Shown: piece by piece, positions 1-5,969 of the stretch
How the letters are laid out: the number at the start of each line of letters is the position of its first letter
How positions within the stretch are numbered: position 1 is the stretch's first letter
Source: Porticoccaceae bacterium
Lineage (GTDB): Bacteria; Pseudomonadota; Gammaproteobacteria; Pseudomonadales; Porticoccaceae
DNA length: 10,906 nucleotides
Reading direction: 5' to 3'
NCBI GenBank assembly: GCA_019090225.1
Contig: JAHRWI010000063.1
Span: forward strand, 1-10,906
Made by a program: the position numbers and the translations under genes
The notes under the pieces: generated by a model
Databases searched by the model: none
Told to the model about the DNA's origin: nothing
The model's input: the letters and a program-made list of their open reading frames with translations, nothing else

Positions 1-53
1 CGAGATCTACACTCGACTAGTCGTCGGCAGCGTCAGATGTGTATAAGAGACAG
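1..53 (+). other. Illumina Nextera i5 adapter plus Tn5 mosaic end (non-genomic)
   Basis: Bases 1-12 are the 3' end of the Illumina P5 sequence, 13-20 (TCGACTAG) are an 8-base i5 index that I recall as S513, 21-34 are the Nextera read-1 adapter TCGTCGGCAGCGTC, and 35-53 are the 19-bp transposase mosaic end. This is untrimmed library adapter, not genome. It adds a spurious tail to the CoA-transferase frame on the minus strand and creates a false plus-strand ORF beginning MCIRDS. Genomic sequence starts at base 54. Confidence 0.99.
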
Positions 54-504
54 TAATACCGGAATAGGCCTGGCCGATGTAGTCAAAGCCTGGCAAATCC
101 GCCAGCGGGCCGGTCTGTCCAAAGGTCGAAATGGAACACATGACGCACTGGGGGTTGAGTTCATGGACGATATCCCAGCTACAACCCAGGCGACCGATGA
201 CACCGGGGGCAAAGTTTTCGATAAGCACGTCGACTTTTTTAATTAATTCGTAAAGGATTTCCTTACCCTTCTCGGTTTTCACATCGATACAAAGGCTATC
301 TTTACCGCGATTCTGTTGGAGAAAATACAGCCCTCGCCCACCTTTCTGGTAACCGACGTAACGTATCTGGTCGCCAAAGGGGGCTAACTCGACCTTGATA
401 ATTTCGGCACCCATTTCCGCCATCATGCGTGTGCAGGATGGCCCCGCCACATGCTGGGTAAAGTCGAGCACTTTGACGCCTGCTAATATGTGTTTTCTGG
501 TCAT
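54..504 (-). CDS. CaiB/BaiF-type class III CoA-transferase, N-terminal part only
   Basis: This family moves coenzyme A between carboxylic acids through an aspartyl-CoA intermediate, in the cytoplasm; the acid used here cannot be told. The first 150 residues are genuine. Typical family blocks are visible: LAGVKVLDFTQHVAGP (about 7-22), MGAEIIKVE (31-39), QQNRGKDSLCIDV (63-75), DVLIENFAPGVIGRLG (92-107) and FGQTGPLADLPGFDYIGQ (128-145). Complete members are about 400 residues, and the active-site Asp usually lies near residue 169, so it falls beyond the contig end. Residues after 151 in the open frame (SYTHLTLP and what follows) are translated adapter. The start ATG (502-504) has GGAG six bases upstream (511-514). 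The gene lies 83 bp downstream of moeA on the same strand; no clear terminator separates them, but the functions do not obviously belong together. Family assignment is firm, substrate unknown. Confidence 0.9.
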
Positions 505-587
505 GGTGTTCTCCGTATGTATAAACGTTGAATATTTAGAACTAGAGCATTAGAAGTCGATTAGCTGTAAATGTAGAACTATCAAAT

Positions 588-1862
588 TCACTGAAGCCAA
601 TTATCAAAGGGCAAAATCTCGACCGCCTCGCCCGCTAGCAAGGGGCTATCTCCGGCCGTGAGCAGGATAAAACAGTTGCAACGGCTCATCGGGCCGAGGG
701 CACCTGAACTTTGCTGGCTATCAGCGCTTACCTCAAAACCGCCTTTACCATCGGCTTTGTATAGGCCTCTTTGAAAATCCAGACGCTGGCGATTACGCCT
801 AATTTGCAGAGTACTACGCGCCGTTAATTTTAGCGGCTGCTCGGGCTCCGCCCCCTGCATCTTCTGCAAGACGGGCAACACAAGTTGATGGAAAGTCACC
901 AGGGCCGATACCGGATTACCGGGCAAACCAAAAAACATACTGTTGCGGAGCTGACCAAACATAAAGGGCTTGCCCGGTTTGATCGCCACTTTCCAGAAAT
1001 CCACCTGGCCCAGCTCACCCAGCAATTGCTGAGCGTAATCGGCCTCACCCACCGAAGCCCCTCCGCAGGTCAGTACCGCATCCGCCTGTTTATCGGCCAA
1101 TTGATAGGCTTTGCGCAGTTGTTCCAGATCATCGGGAATAACACCCAGGTCGATAACCTCGCAGCCCAGCCGAGTCAGCATGGCCTTGAGAAAATAGCGG
1201 TTGCTGTCATAAATATCGCCTGGCCCAAGTGCTTGTCCAGGTGCCCGCAACTCGTCGCCGCTTGCAAACACTGCGACTTTGAGGGGAGCGAACACGGCAA
1301 CCTCAGCCAGACCCAGGGTCGCCAGCAGGCCGATATCAACCGGGCCAAGCCGGTGGCCCGCAGTCAGTAATATTTCTCCGCAGCAGATATCTTCACCGGC
1401 CTGACGAACATTTTCACCGGTTTTCGGGATATGGCTCAGGACAATCTGATCGCCCTCCCGGGAGACGTTTTCCTGCATAACGACCGTATCCGCACCCTCT
1501 GGGAGGAAGGCCCCGGTCATAATACGAATCGCCTGCCCGGCCTCGACCGGCCCACCAAAGGGTTCACCCGCCATGGCCTTACCGACCACCTGCAAACGGG
1601 TGTATTCAATGGCATCCCGCCCGCGCAGAGCGTAACCATCCATGGCCGAGTTATCCGCCGGTGGCGAGTTCAAAGGGGAGACTATATCTTCGGCAAGAAC
1701 CCGGCCCGCCAGGTCGTCCAGCGGAACTGTTTCCTTTGTCGACTCGATTGTAGGCCCGCTCGCAGACGCCTTTGCGGACAACGGCCTCACCGCCCCGAGC
1801 ATACGCTGTCGGGCATCGTTCAAGGATAATAGGGTCTTTTGCCTGGTATCGTTACTGCTCAC
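588..1862 (-). CDS. moeA: Molybdopterin molybdenumtransferase MoeA
   Basis: MoeA inserts molybdate into adenylylated molybdopterin, the last common step of molybdenum cofactor synthesis in the cytoplasm. The 424 residues match the family length (about 400-420). Visible motifs are PPADNSAMDGYA (68-79, with Asp75 matching E. coli Asp59), IMTGAFLPEGADTVVMQE (114-131), the MPT-binding-like core with SGDEL (201-205), GDIYDSNRY (215-223), GGASVGEADY (267-276), KPGKPFMFG (295-303) and FGLPGNPVSALVTF (311-324). The C-terminal beta domain follows. I keep the GTG start at 1860-1862: AGGAA lies about five bases upstream, and the next residues (LSLNDARQRMLGAVRPL) align with the usual N-terminus, whereas the next Met is residue 21, inside that conserved region. 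No other moa/moe/mob gene is in the window, so moeA stands apart from its pathway here. The frame is intact. Confidence 0.96.
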   Translation of the reverse strand: MSSNDTRQKTLLSLNDARQRMLGAVRPLSAKASASGPTIESTKETVPLDDLAGRVLAEDIVSPLNSPPADNSAMDGYALRGRDAIEYTRLQVVGKAMAGEPFGGPVEAGQAIRIMTGAFLPEGADTVVMQENVSREGDQIVLSHIPKTGENVRQAGEDICCGEILLTAGHRLGPVDIGLLATLGLAEVAVFAPLKVAVFASGDELRAPGQALGPGDIYDSNRYFLKAMLTRLGCEVIDLGVIPDDLEQLRKAYQLADKQADAVLTCGGASVGEADYAQQLLGELGQVDFWKVAIKPGKPFMFGQLRNSMFFGLPGNPVSALVTFHQLVLPVLQKMQGAEPEQPLKLTARSTLQIRRNRQRLDFQRGLYKADGKGGFEVSADSQQSSGALGPMSRCNCFILLTAGDSPLLAGEAVEILPFDNWLQ

Positions 1863-1895
1863 GTAAATTCCTGATTAGTTTAATTTCACTATCGC

Positions 1896-1925
1896 TTTAT
1901 ATTCCGAGTCCCTATGGTAATTGAA
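1896..1925 (-). promoter_or_regulatory. Candidate moeA promoter
   Basis: On the minus strand a good -10 box TATAAA (1896-1901) sits 18 bases from a weak -35 TTCAAT (1920-1925). It would start transcription near 1889, giving a leader of about 27 nt before the GTG. The -35 is poor, which would fit an activator-dependent promoter; a direct repeat begins immediately upstream. Confidence 0.3.
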
Positions 1926-1972
1926 ATAGCGGTAGTGGAAATCCCGCTGATCGAAACAACGGTAGTCCAAAC
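1923..1972. repeat. Imperfect 20-bp direct repeat, 30-bp period
   Basis: Copy 1 (1923-1942) is gaaatagcggtagtggaaat and copy 2 (1953-1972) is gaaacaacggtagtccaaac, 15 of 20 positions identical with the core CGGTAGT. The 30-bp period is about three helical turns, so both copies would face the same side of DNA. They lie immediately upstream of the candidate moeA -35. A tandem activator site is a reasonable inference, but this could be chance or a relic duplication. Confidence 0.45.
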
Positions 1973-1978
1973 TGGACT
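1964..1978. repeat. Small inverted repeat
   Basis: A perfect 6-bp inverted repeat with a 3-base centre (agtcca-aac-tggact). It overlaps the end of the second direct-repeat copy. It has no T-run, so it is more likely a protein site or chance than a terminator. Confidence 0.35.
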
Positions 1979-2047
1979 GTGGATTAACCCAGCTTAGGTC
2001 TAATCCAACAAGCCCCTGTGCTATGATTTTTATCGGTGGGGTGTGCA

Positions 2048-2080
2048 GTCTATTGATAGACAGTTATTAGTGACTTTAAC
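2048..2080 (+). promoter_or_regulatory. Candidate GST promoter with overlapping palindrome
   Basis: TTGATA (2053-2058, five of six to the sigma70 -35) is 16 bases from TTTAAC (2075-2080, four of six to the -10). The -35 is embedded in a perfect 14-bp palindrome, gtctat-tg-atagac (2048-2061). A repressor bound there would block polymerase. Transcription would start near 2087, placing the triple 10-bp repeat inside the 5' leader. This is a pattern reading only. Confidence 0.35.
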
Positions 2081-2096
2081 GATATGAGCCCCTAAT

Positions 2097-2126
2097 ACCA
2101 ACCAGAACCAACCAGAACCAACCAGA
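2097..2126 (+). repeat. Three tandem copies of a 10-bp repeat in the GST leader
   Basis: The unit accaaccaga occurs three times without mismatch. It lies 42 bases before the GST start codon and would be transcribed from the candidate promoter at 2048-2080. The transcript stretch would be A/C-rich, unstructured and lacking G except once per unit. Such short perfect tandem repeats can change copy number by slippage. Confidence 0.85.
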
Positions 2127-2167
2127 CAAATATCAATACGCCAAATAAAATTTACCGGAGCAAAACC

Positions 2168-2806
2168 ATGAAACTATACGATTTCCCCAGCGCACCCAAT
2201 CCCCGTCGCGTAAATATCTTTCTCGCCGAAAAAGGTATAGAAGTGGAACGCGTCGCCGTCGACCTTATGAAACAGGAACAGCTACAAGCCAAATACATGG
2301 CCAAAAACCCGGCCTGCGATGTGCCCATGCTGGAGCTGGATGACGGCACTTGCATCAGCCAGATTCGTGGCATTACTCACTATTTTGAAGCCGCCTACCC
2401 AGAAACACCACTGCTCTTAGGTCGCAGCCCTGCGGAAAAAGGTCTGGTTGAAATGTGGGAGCATCTGGCTTTTATGAATGGTCTGCTGGCGGTAGCAGAA
2501 GTGTTTCGCAACAGCGCAAAAGGCTTTACCGATCGCGCCGTGGTCGGCCCGCACAATTATCCCCAATCGGCGGAACTGGCCGAGAGAGGCGCTCTAAGGC
2601 TGCCCAACTTCTTCACCGACTTTGACCAGCAACTGGCCAATAATGAATACGTCGCAGGCGATGCTTTCTCTCTGGCAGACATCACAGCGCTGGTCACCTG
2701 CGATTTCGCCAAATGGATTAAGGCCCAGATACCCGAAGACTGTCAGCACTTGCGTGCCTGGTATGCCCGGGTCTCAGAACGGCCATCGGTCAAGGCCAAC
2801 CCCTGA
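2168..2806 (+). CDS. Glutathione S-transferase family protein
   Basis: A 212-residue cytosolic GST. Residues 1-77 form the thioredoxin-like glutathione-binding domain, starting MKLYDFPSAPNPRRV and including VPMLELDDG (52-60) with the family cis-proline at Pro53. The helical domain follows and includes the N-capping box S-L-A-D (168-171) in FSLADITALV. Family members join glutathione to electrophiles, reduce peroxides or remove halogens; the substrate here cannot be assigned. The segment after the cis-Pro reads ISQIRGI (63-69) instead of the common ES-x-AI, so the usual glutathione-contacting Glu-Ser pair is replaced by Gln65-Ile66. The start ATG has GGAG seven bases upstream (2157-2160). It appears to be its own transcription unit, ended by the terminator at 2934-2966, upstream of the flavin enzyme genes on the same strand. 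Confidence 0.93.
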   Translation: MKLYDFPSAPNPRRVNIFLAEKGIEVERVAVDLMKQEQLQAKYMAKNPACDVPMLELDDGTCISQIRGITHYFEAAYPETPLLLGRSPAEKGLVEMWEHLAFMNGLLAVAEVFRNSAKGFTDRAVVGPHNYPQSAELAERGALRLPNFFTDFDQQLANNEYVAGDAFSLADITALVTCDFAKWIKAQIPEDCQHLRAWYARVSERPSVKANP

Positions 2807-2863
2807 TCTGGCGCGCTATGTTTCACCCCCTATAACCCTGTGGTACATTATGGAGTCTTAGCC

Positions 2864-2886
2864 GTCGTGTCTCAGCGAGACACGAC
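2864..2886. repeat. 10-bp perfect hairpin downstream of GST
   Basis: The arms gtcgtgtctc (2864-2873) and gagacacgac (2877-2886) pair perfectly around a 3-base loop AGC. There is no T-run after it, so it is not a classic terminator alone. It may protect the GST mRNA 3' end or act in DNA. It is followed by a second short hairpin (aaggct/agcctt, 2894-2910). Confidence 0.6.
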
Positions 2887-2933
2887 TAGCGACAAGGCTT
2901 AATTAGCCTTAACGATCGAGCTACCAACGCACA

Positions 2934-2966
2934 AAAACCTGTTAGTGCTTGCTGCTAACGGGTTTT
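2934..2966 (+). terminator. Intrinsic terminator after GST
   Basis: A 12-bp stem with one G-U pair has arms 2934-2945 (aaaacctgttag) and 2955-2966 (ctaacgggtttt), around a 9-base loop. The A-rich 5' arm and T-rich 3' arm are typical of gammaproteobacterial rho-independent terminators and allow function in both directions. It separates GST from the flavin reductase, whose start is 68 bp further on. Confidence 0.75.
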
Positions 2967-3034
2967 CTGTTGGATAGAGTATTTAACTTTTTGAATTTCG
3001 AGATAATACGTTTTAACTTTGAGGCAAAACCACT

Positions 3035-3514
3035 ATGACTTTAGATGCTAGAGAATTTCGCGATGCCATGGGCTGCTTTGCGACCGGTATAACCGTCGTG
3101 ACAGCAAAAAGTAAAGACGGCGAAAATGTCGGCTGCACAGCAAACAGTTTTTCGTCGGTATCCCTGGATCCACCCCTTGTGTTGTGGGCCATTGCTAAAA
3201 ATGCAAATAGTTATGATGCGTTTATAGAAGCAAAGTATTTCGCGATTCATGTCCTGCACTCAGGTCAGGAAGATGCCTCTCGTCTTTTTGCCACCAAAGA
3301 TGTCGATAAATTTTCCGAAATCGACTGGACTGAGGGCGAAGGTGGTACACCGCTGCTGAACGATTACAGTGTGCGTCTGGAATGCACCACTGAGCATCTC
3401 TACGAAGGCGGTGATCACATCATTATTGTTGGGCGGGTCTTTGCCATGGATAACCCCGATGTCGAACCACTGGGTTTTTACCAGGGCAAATACGCCAAAA
3501 TTGTCACTGGCTAG
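3035..3514 (+). CDS. Flavin reductase-like FMN-binding protein
   Basis: A 159-residue protein of the flavin reductase-like family (split-barrel FMN fold, as in HpaC and RutF). Members use NAD(P)H to reduce free FMN or FAD and hand it to a partner monooxygenase. Visible family blocks are MGCFATGITVVTA (12-24), GCTANSFSSVSLDPPLVLW (33-51), which is the flavin-binding stretch, YFAIHVL (68-74), EGGDHIIIVGRV (124-135) and PLGFYQGKY (145-153). Length is normal. GAGG lies 10 bases before the ATG (3021-3024). A possible promoter upstream has -10 GATAAT (3002-3007) but a weak -35. It is the first gene after the GST terminator; the next two genes, on the same strand, are an AcuI-like reductase and an LLM monooxygenase. 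That monooxygenase is the obvious candidate partner, by inference. Confidence 0.92.
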   Translation: MTLDAREFRDAMGCFATGITVVTAKSKDGENVGCTANSFSSVSLDPPLVLWAIAKNANSYDAFIEAKYFAIHVLHSGQEDASRLFATKDVDKFSEIDWTEGEGGTPLLNDYSVRLECTTEHLYEGGDHIIIVGRVFAMDNPDVEPLGFYQGKYAKIVTG

Positions 3515-3615
3515 ACACGTGCCTGAATGTGCTGACGAAAGTTGGCGCAATTACCTATAGCAGCCATCAATAATAAAGCCGCACACCCGTAAAATATATT
3601 TAGGGGAATTCCAGT

Positions 3616-4611
3616 ATGAGCGATACATTTTCAGCACTTGTTATCAACAAAGGTGACGACGGCATCTGCGCCACAGTCGAACAACTCCAGCTGGCTGATT
3701 TGCCTGACGAAGACGTGTTGGTCGACGTCGCCTACTCCACCGTCAATTACAAAGATGGCCTGGCCGTTACCGGTGCCATGCCCATCGTCCGCAAATACCC
3801 TATGGTCGGCGGCATCGACCTGGCCGCAACGGTGATCGAATCTCGCAACCCGGAATTTAAAGCCGGTGATCGCGTACTGGTCAACGGCTACGGTTTGTCT
3901 GAGCGTTACTGGGGCGGCTACAGCCAAAAGCAGCGCCTTAAAGCCGAATGGCTGGTGCGCATACCGGAGGCTTTCTCTCTAGAAGAAGTCACCGCCATAG
4001 GTACCGCTGGCTATACCTCGATGCTCTGCGTGCTCGCCATTCAGGACTGGGGAGTTAAGCCGGAAGACGGCCCCGTACTGGTCACTGGTGCCGCAGGTGG
4101 TGTCGGTTCAGTCGCCGTTATGCTGCTGGCTAGCCTGGGTTACCAGGTCACAGCGTCAACAGGACGTGTCGATGAAGCCAAAGCCTTCCTGGGAAAACTC
4201 GGTGCCTCTGAGATTATCGTCCGCGATGATCTGGCCCGTGATCCCAAACCCATAGAAGGCGAAACCTGGGCGGCTGTAGTTGATACCGTCGGCGCCAACA
4301 CCCTGGCCACAGCCATCGCTCAAACCAAATACGAAGGCATTGTCACCGCCTGCGGTCTGGCGGGTGGTGTCGGCCTGCCCAGCAACGTCATGCCCTTTAT
4401 TCTGCGTGGAGTGACGCTGCGCGGCATCGATTCTGTGATGGCACCCCTGCCACGCCGACAACGAGCCTGGGATGCCCTCGCCGAGCTGGTCGACCACGAG
4501 CTGCTGGCGGAAATCTACACTGTCGAGCCGCTGGCTGATGTACCGCAGTTAGCGACGGATATTCTGGCAGGCAAAATCAAAGGCCGGGTGGTTATCGATA
4601 ATAACGCTTAG
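3616..4611 (+). CDS. acuI: Acrylyl-CoA reductase AcuI/YhdH family (zinc-free MDR oxidoreductase)
   Basis: A 331-residue medium-chain dehydrogenase/reductase. AcuI reduces acryloyl-CoA to propionyl-CoA with NADPH and is used in 3-hydroxypropionate, acrylate and DMSP breakdown; it also detoxifies acryloyl-CoA. Visible family features are AYSTVNYKDGLAVTG (39-53), GGIDLAATV (65-73), AGDRVLVNGYGLSERYWGGYSQ (83-104, in two adjoining blocks), GTAGYTSML (129-137), the nucleotide-binding VTGAAGGVGSVAV (156-168) and the C-terminal GRVVID. The zinc-ligand cysteines of alcohol dehydrogenases are absent, as expected. AGGGGA lies about eight bases before the ATG. It is 101 bp after the flavin reductase and 66 bp before the LLM gene. 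The symbol is given by family; the exact enoyl-CoA or quinone substrate is not shown by sequence alone. Confidence 0.85.
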   Translation: MSDTFSALVINKGDDGICATVEQLQLADLPDEDVLVDVAYSTVNYKDGLAVTGAMPIVRKYPMVGGIDLAATVIESRNPEFKAGDRVLVNGYGLSERYWGGYSQKQRLKAEWLVRIPEAFSLEEVTAIGTAGYTSMLCVLAIQDWGVKPEDGPVLVTGAAGGVGSVAVMLLASLGYQVTASTGRVDEAKAFLGKLGASEIIVRDDLARDPKPIEGETWAAVVDTVGANTLATAIAQTKYEGIVTACGLAGGVGLPSNVMPFILRGVTLRGIDSVMAPLPRRQRAWDALAELVDHELLAEIYTVEPLADVPQLATDILAGKIKGRVVIDNNA

Positions 4612-4637
4612 GCCGCCCATTGATATTATGGAAATAA

Positions 4638-4653
4638 GGCCTTGAATAAGGCC
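4638..4653. repeat. Short hairpin in the acuI-LLM gap
   Basis: The arms ggcctt (4638-4643) and aaggcc (4648-4653) pair around gaat. It lies 24 bases before the LLM start and has no T-run, so it is unlikely to terminate. Its closeness to the weak ribosome site of the LLM gene could affect translation, but this is speculative. Confidence 0.35.
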
Positions 4654-4677
4654 GTGGAATCGAGACGATAAGCCCTT

Positions 4678-5211
4678 ATGAAATTTAATCTATTTGTTTA
4701 CTGCACCATCGGTCGCCGCGAAGAACTCGAAGCCGGTATGGCAGGGAAAAACCCTGAACTGTATAGCCGCATGTTGGCCGAATTAGGGGAGTCCGCTCAA
4801 CTGGCTGACGAACTAGGCTATTTTGGCTTTGGTCACCCCGAACATCATTTGCAAATCGAAGGGATGGAAGCCTCCAACGACCCCTGCCTGATGTCCATGT
4901 GGCTGGGTCAGCACAGCAAAAATCTACGTATCATCCCTTGCGGCTTTGTCTCCACCACCAACAATCCACTGGTCACTGCCGAAAAAATTGCCACCCTCGA
5001 TTGCATGCTCGGCGGTCGCCTGGGTGTTGGCATGGTGCGCGGCTATCAGGCTCGCTGGCTGGATAATTTTCGTATTCAGCCACAACTAGAAGCCGTTGGC
5101 CCCTGGAATGCAAAATCCCAGGTCGATGAAGATAACCGTGAATATTTTGCTGAGTTTGTCGATATCGTCACCACCGCCCTACGGGAAGACACCTTTTCAC
5201 ATCATGGGTAA
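4678..5211 (+). CDS. LLM flavin-dependent monooxygenase, N-terminal piece
   Basis: Luciferase-like enzymes use reduced FMN (or F420) and, in the monooxygenases, O2 to oxidise an organic substrate. This piece has 177 residues covering the first half of the TIM barrel. It shows SAQLADELGYFGFGHPEHHLQ (39-59, in two adjoining blocks; the E-H-H motif is typical) and the signature NNPLVTAEKIATLDCMLGG followed by RLGVGMVRG (95-122), which matches the family's phosphate-binding region. An in-frame TAA at 4669-4671 excludes a longer start; the ribosome site is weak (GAG about 13 bases upstream). It stops early at TAA 5209-5211, eight bases into the second piece. Neighbours are a flavin reductase and an AcuI-like reductase on the same strand, fitting a two-component system. 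The substrate is unknown. Confidence 0.85.
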   Translation: MKFNLFVYCTIGRREELEAGMAGKNPELYSRMLAELGESAQLADELGYFGFGHPEHHLQIEGMEASNDPCLMSMWLGQHSKNLRIIPCGFVSTTNNPLVTAEKIATLDCMLGGRLGVGMVRGYQARWLDNFRIQPQLEAVGPWNAKSQVDEDNREYFAEFVDIVTTALREDTFSHHG

Positions 5212-5809
5212 ATACTGGGATTTCCCCTCGGTGGATTTCCACAATCCCCACGACCACCCGGTTTACACCACCTATGGTCAGGGCGTATCGGCAGATATGA
5301 AGGTCGATGAAATCGGTATTGCGCCGCGGCCTTTGCAAAAAGAAATCCCCCTTTACGGTGGCTTTTCCCATAGCTTACGCTCGGCAAAATTCTGGGCCCA
5401 GCACAAAGGCCGACCTATCGTGCTCGCCGAAGACACTGACTTCCTGAAACTACTATGGAAAGAATGGGGTAACGAAGCAGATCGGCTCGATATCGCTTAC
5501 CAGCCCGGCGAACAGGCCTGCTGGGGCGGCATTATGGTCTGCGCCGAAACCGATGCCCTGGCCCAGGAATGGTACGGTGAAATGGCCTGGCTCTGGGACA
5601 CCTGGATGAAGCCCTTCGGTCAGGGCGTACCGCAACTACTGGTTGGCTCACCTGAAACCATCAAGCATCGGATTGCAGAAGTCGGCAAAGAGATTCCTCT
5701 CGATGAGGTCTTCCTGCTCCTGCCCCAGGGTATTCTGGAACCCGCCAAACTGAATGCTTCACTTGAACTGTTTGCAAAAGAAGTGATGCCAGCCTTTAAA
5801 TCTGACTAA
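5204..5809 (+). CDS. LLM flavin-dependent monooxygenase, C-terminal piece
   Basis: This 201-residue frame begins at an ATG (5204-5206) overlapping the end of the first piece by eight bases (ATGGGTAA). It carries the rest of the LLM barrel. GIAPRPLQKEIPLYGGFSHS and the following RSAKFWAQHKGRP form the usual P-R-P-x-Q-x-P-x-x block, and LLVGSPETIKHRI is the usual late-barrel G-x-P-E motif. The overlap would allow coupled reinitiation, but no ribosome site precedes this ATG and a half barrel would need its partner to fold. Codon use and protein quality look normal, so there is no sign of decay other than the frameshift. Confidence 0.8.
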   Translation: MGKYWDFPSVDFHNPHDHPVYTTYGQGVSADMKVDEIGIAPRPLQKEIPLYGGFSHSLRSAKFWAQHKGRPIVLAEDTDFLKLLWKEWGNEADRLDIAYQPGEQACWGGIMVCAETDALAQEWYGEMAWLWDTWMKPFGQGVPQLLVGSPETIKHRIAEVGKEIPLDEVFLLLPQGILEPAKLNASLELFAKEVMPAFKSD

Positions 5810-5825
5810 GGCAGGGATTTGTTTG

Positions 5826-5844
5826 CCGCACAATTGGTGTGCGG
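5826..5844. repeat. 7-bp hairpin between convergent LLM and RND genes
   Basis: The arms ccgcaca (5826-5832) and tgtgcgg (5838-5844) enclose attgg. It lies 17 bp after the LLM stop. Neither strand has a T-run right after the stem, so it is at best a weak terminator for the plus-strand genes. Confidence 0.4.
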
Positions 5845-5942
5845 AGAAAATTTGCGCCGAGAGACTCTTCTAACTTTCGACCTCGGTGAACTTATCGACC
5901 TGAGCCATCGCTTCATTAAAGCTTCCCAGCTAAGTCAGTAGA

Positions 5943-5959
5943 TGGGGCTATCCGCCCCA
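5943..5959. repeat. GC-rich hairpin just past the RND stop codon
   Basis: The arms tggggc (5943-5948) and gcccca (5954-5959) enclose tatcc. It is 11 bp downstream of the RND stop on the minus strand. It is strong for its size but has no following T-run, so termination from it alone is doubtful. Together with 5826-5844 it may end convergent transcripts. Confidence 0.4.
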
Positions 5960-5969
5960 CCCCCACACC

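Larger units (their letters stand above)
1863..2167. promoter_or_regulatory. Divergent intergenic region moeA / GST
   Basis: This 305-bp gap separates two divergent genes and shows no convincing coding frame. It holds, from the moeA side, a possible moeA promoter (1896-1925), an imperfect 20-bp direct repeat with 30-bp period (1923-1942 and 1953-1972), a short hairpin (1964-1978), a 14-bp palindrome over a candidate GST -35 box (2048-2061) and a triple 10-bp repeat (2097-2126). All are read by eye; none is proven to bind a regulator. Confidence 0.5.
4678..5809 (+). pseudogene. LLM class flavin-dependent oxidoreductase, split by a one-base frameshift
   Basis: Read together, 4678-5211 and 5204-5809 encode one luciferase-like monooxygenase. 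The first frame ends ...TFSHHG-stop at TAA 5209-5211, and the second continues GKYWDFPSVDF. Removing one G from the GGG at 5206-5208 gives a single 376-residue protein, which is the normal size. No other stop or damaged motif is visible, so this is either a fresh mutation, a sequencing/assembly error, or a gene expressed as two pieces. I favour an error or a recent indel. Confidence 0.8.

Noticed and set aside
37..246. Plus-strand ORF beginning MCIRDS
   Set aside because: It starts in the adapter and runs antisense through the well-supported CoA-transferase; the leading peptide is a known adapter translation.
885..1370. 161-residue plus-strand ORF
   Set aside because: It lies wholly antisense to moeA, whose motifs are conserved. 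It has no ribosome site or recognisable domain.
2097..2126. CRISPR array
   Set aside because: The units are 10 bp and contiguous with no spacers; there are no cas genes.
54..4611. A DMSP catabolism cluster (DddD-like CoA-transferase plus AcuI)
   Set aside because: The CoA-transferase fragment looks like an ordinary single-domain member. It is divergent and separated by moeA and GST, and no transporter, DddB/C or lyase gene is seen.
5183..5211. Programmed +1 frameshift with an SD-like stimulator (gggaag at 5184-5189)
   Set aside because: The SD-like element is about 17 bases from the shift site, too far compared with prfB. An indel is simpler. Kept only as an alternative in the findings.
5826..5959. 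Strong bidirectional terminator between the LLM and RND genes
   Set aside because: Two hairpins exist but neither has a T-run on either strand, so I list them as hairpins only.
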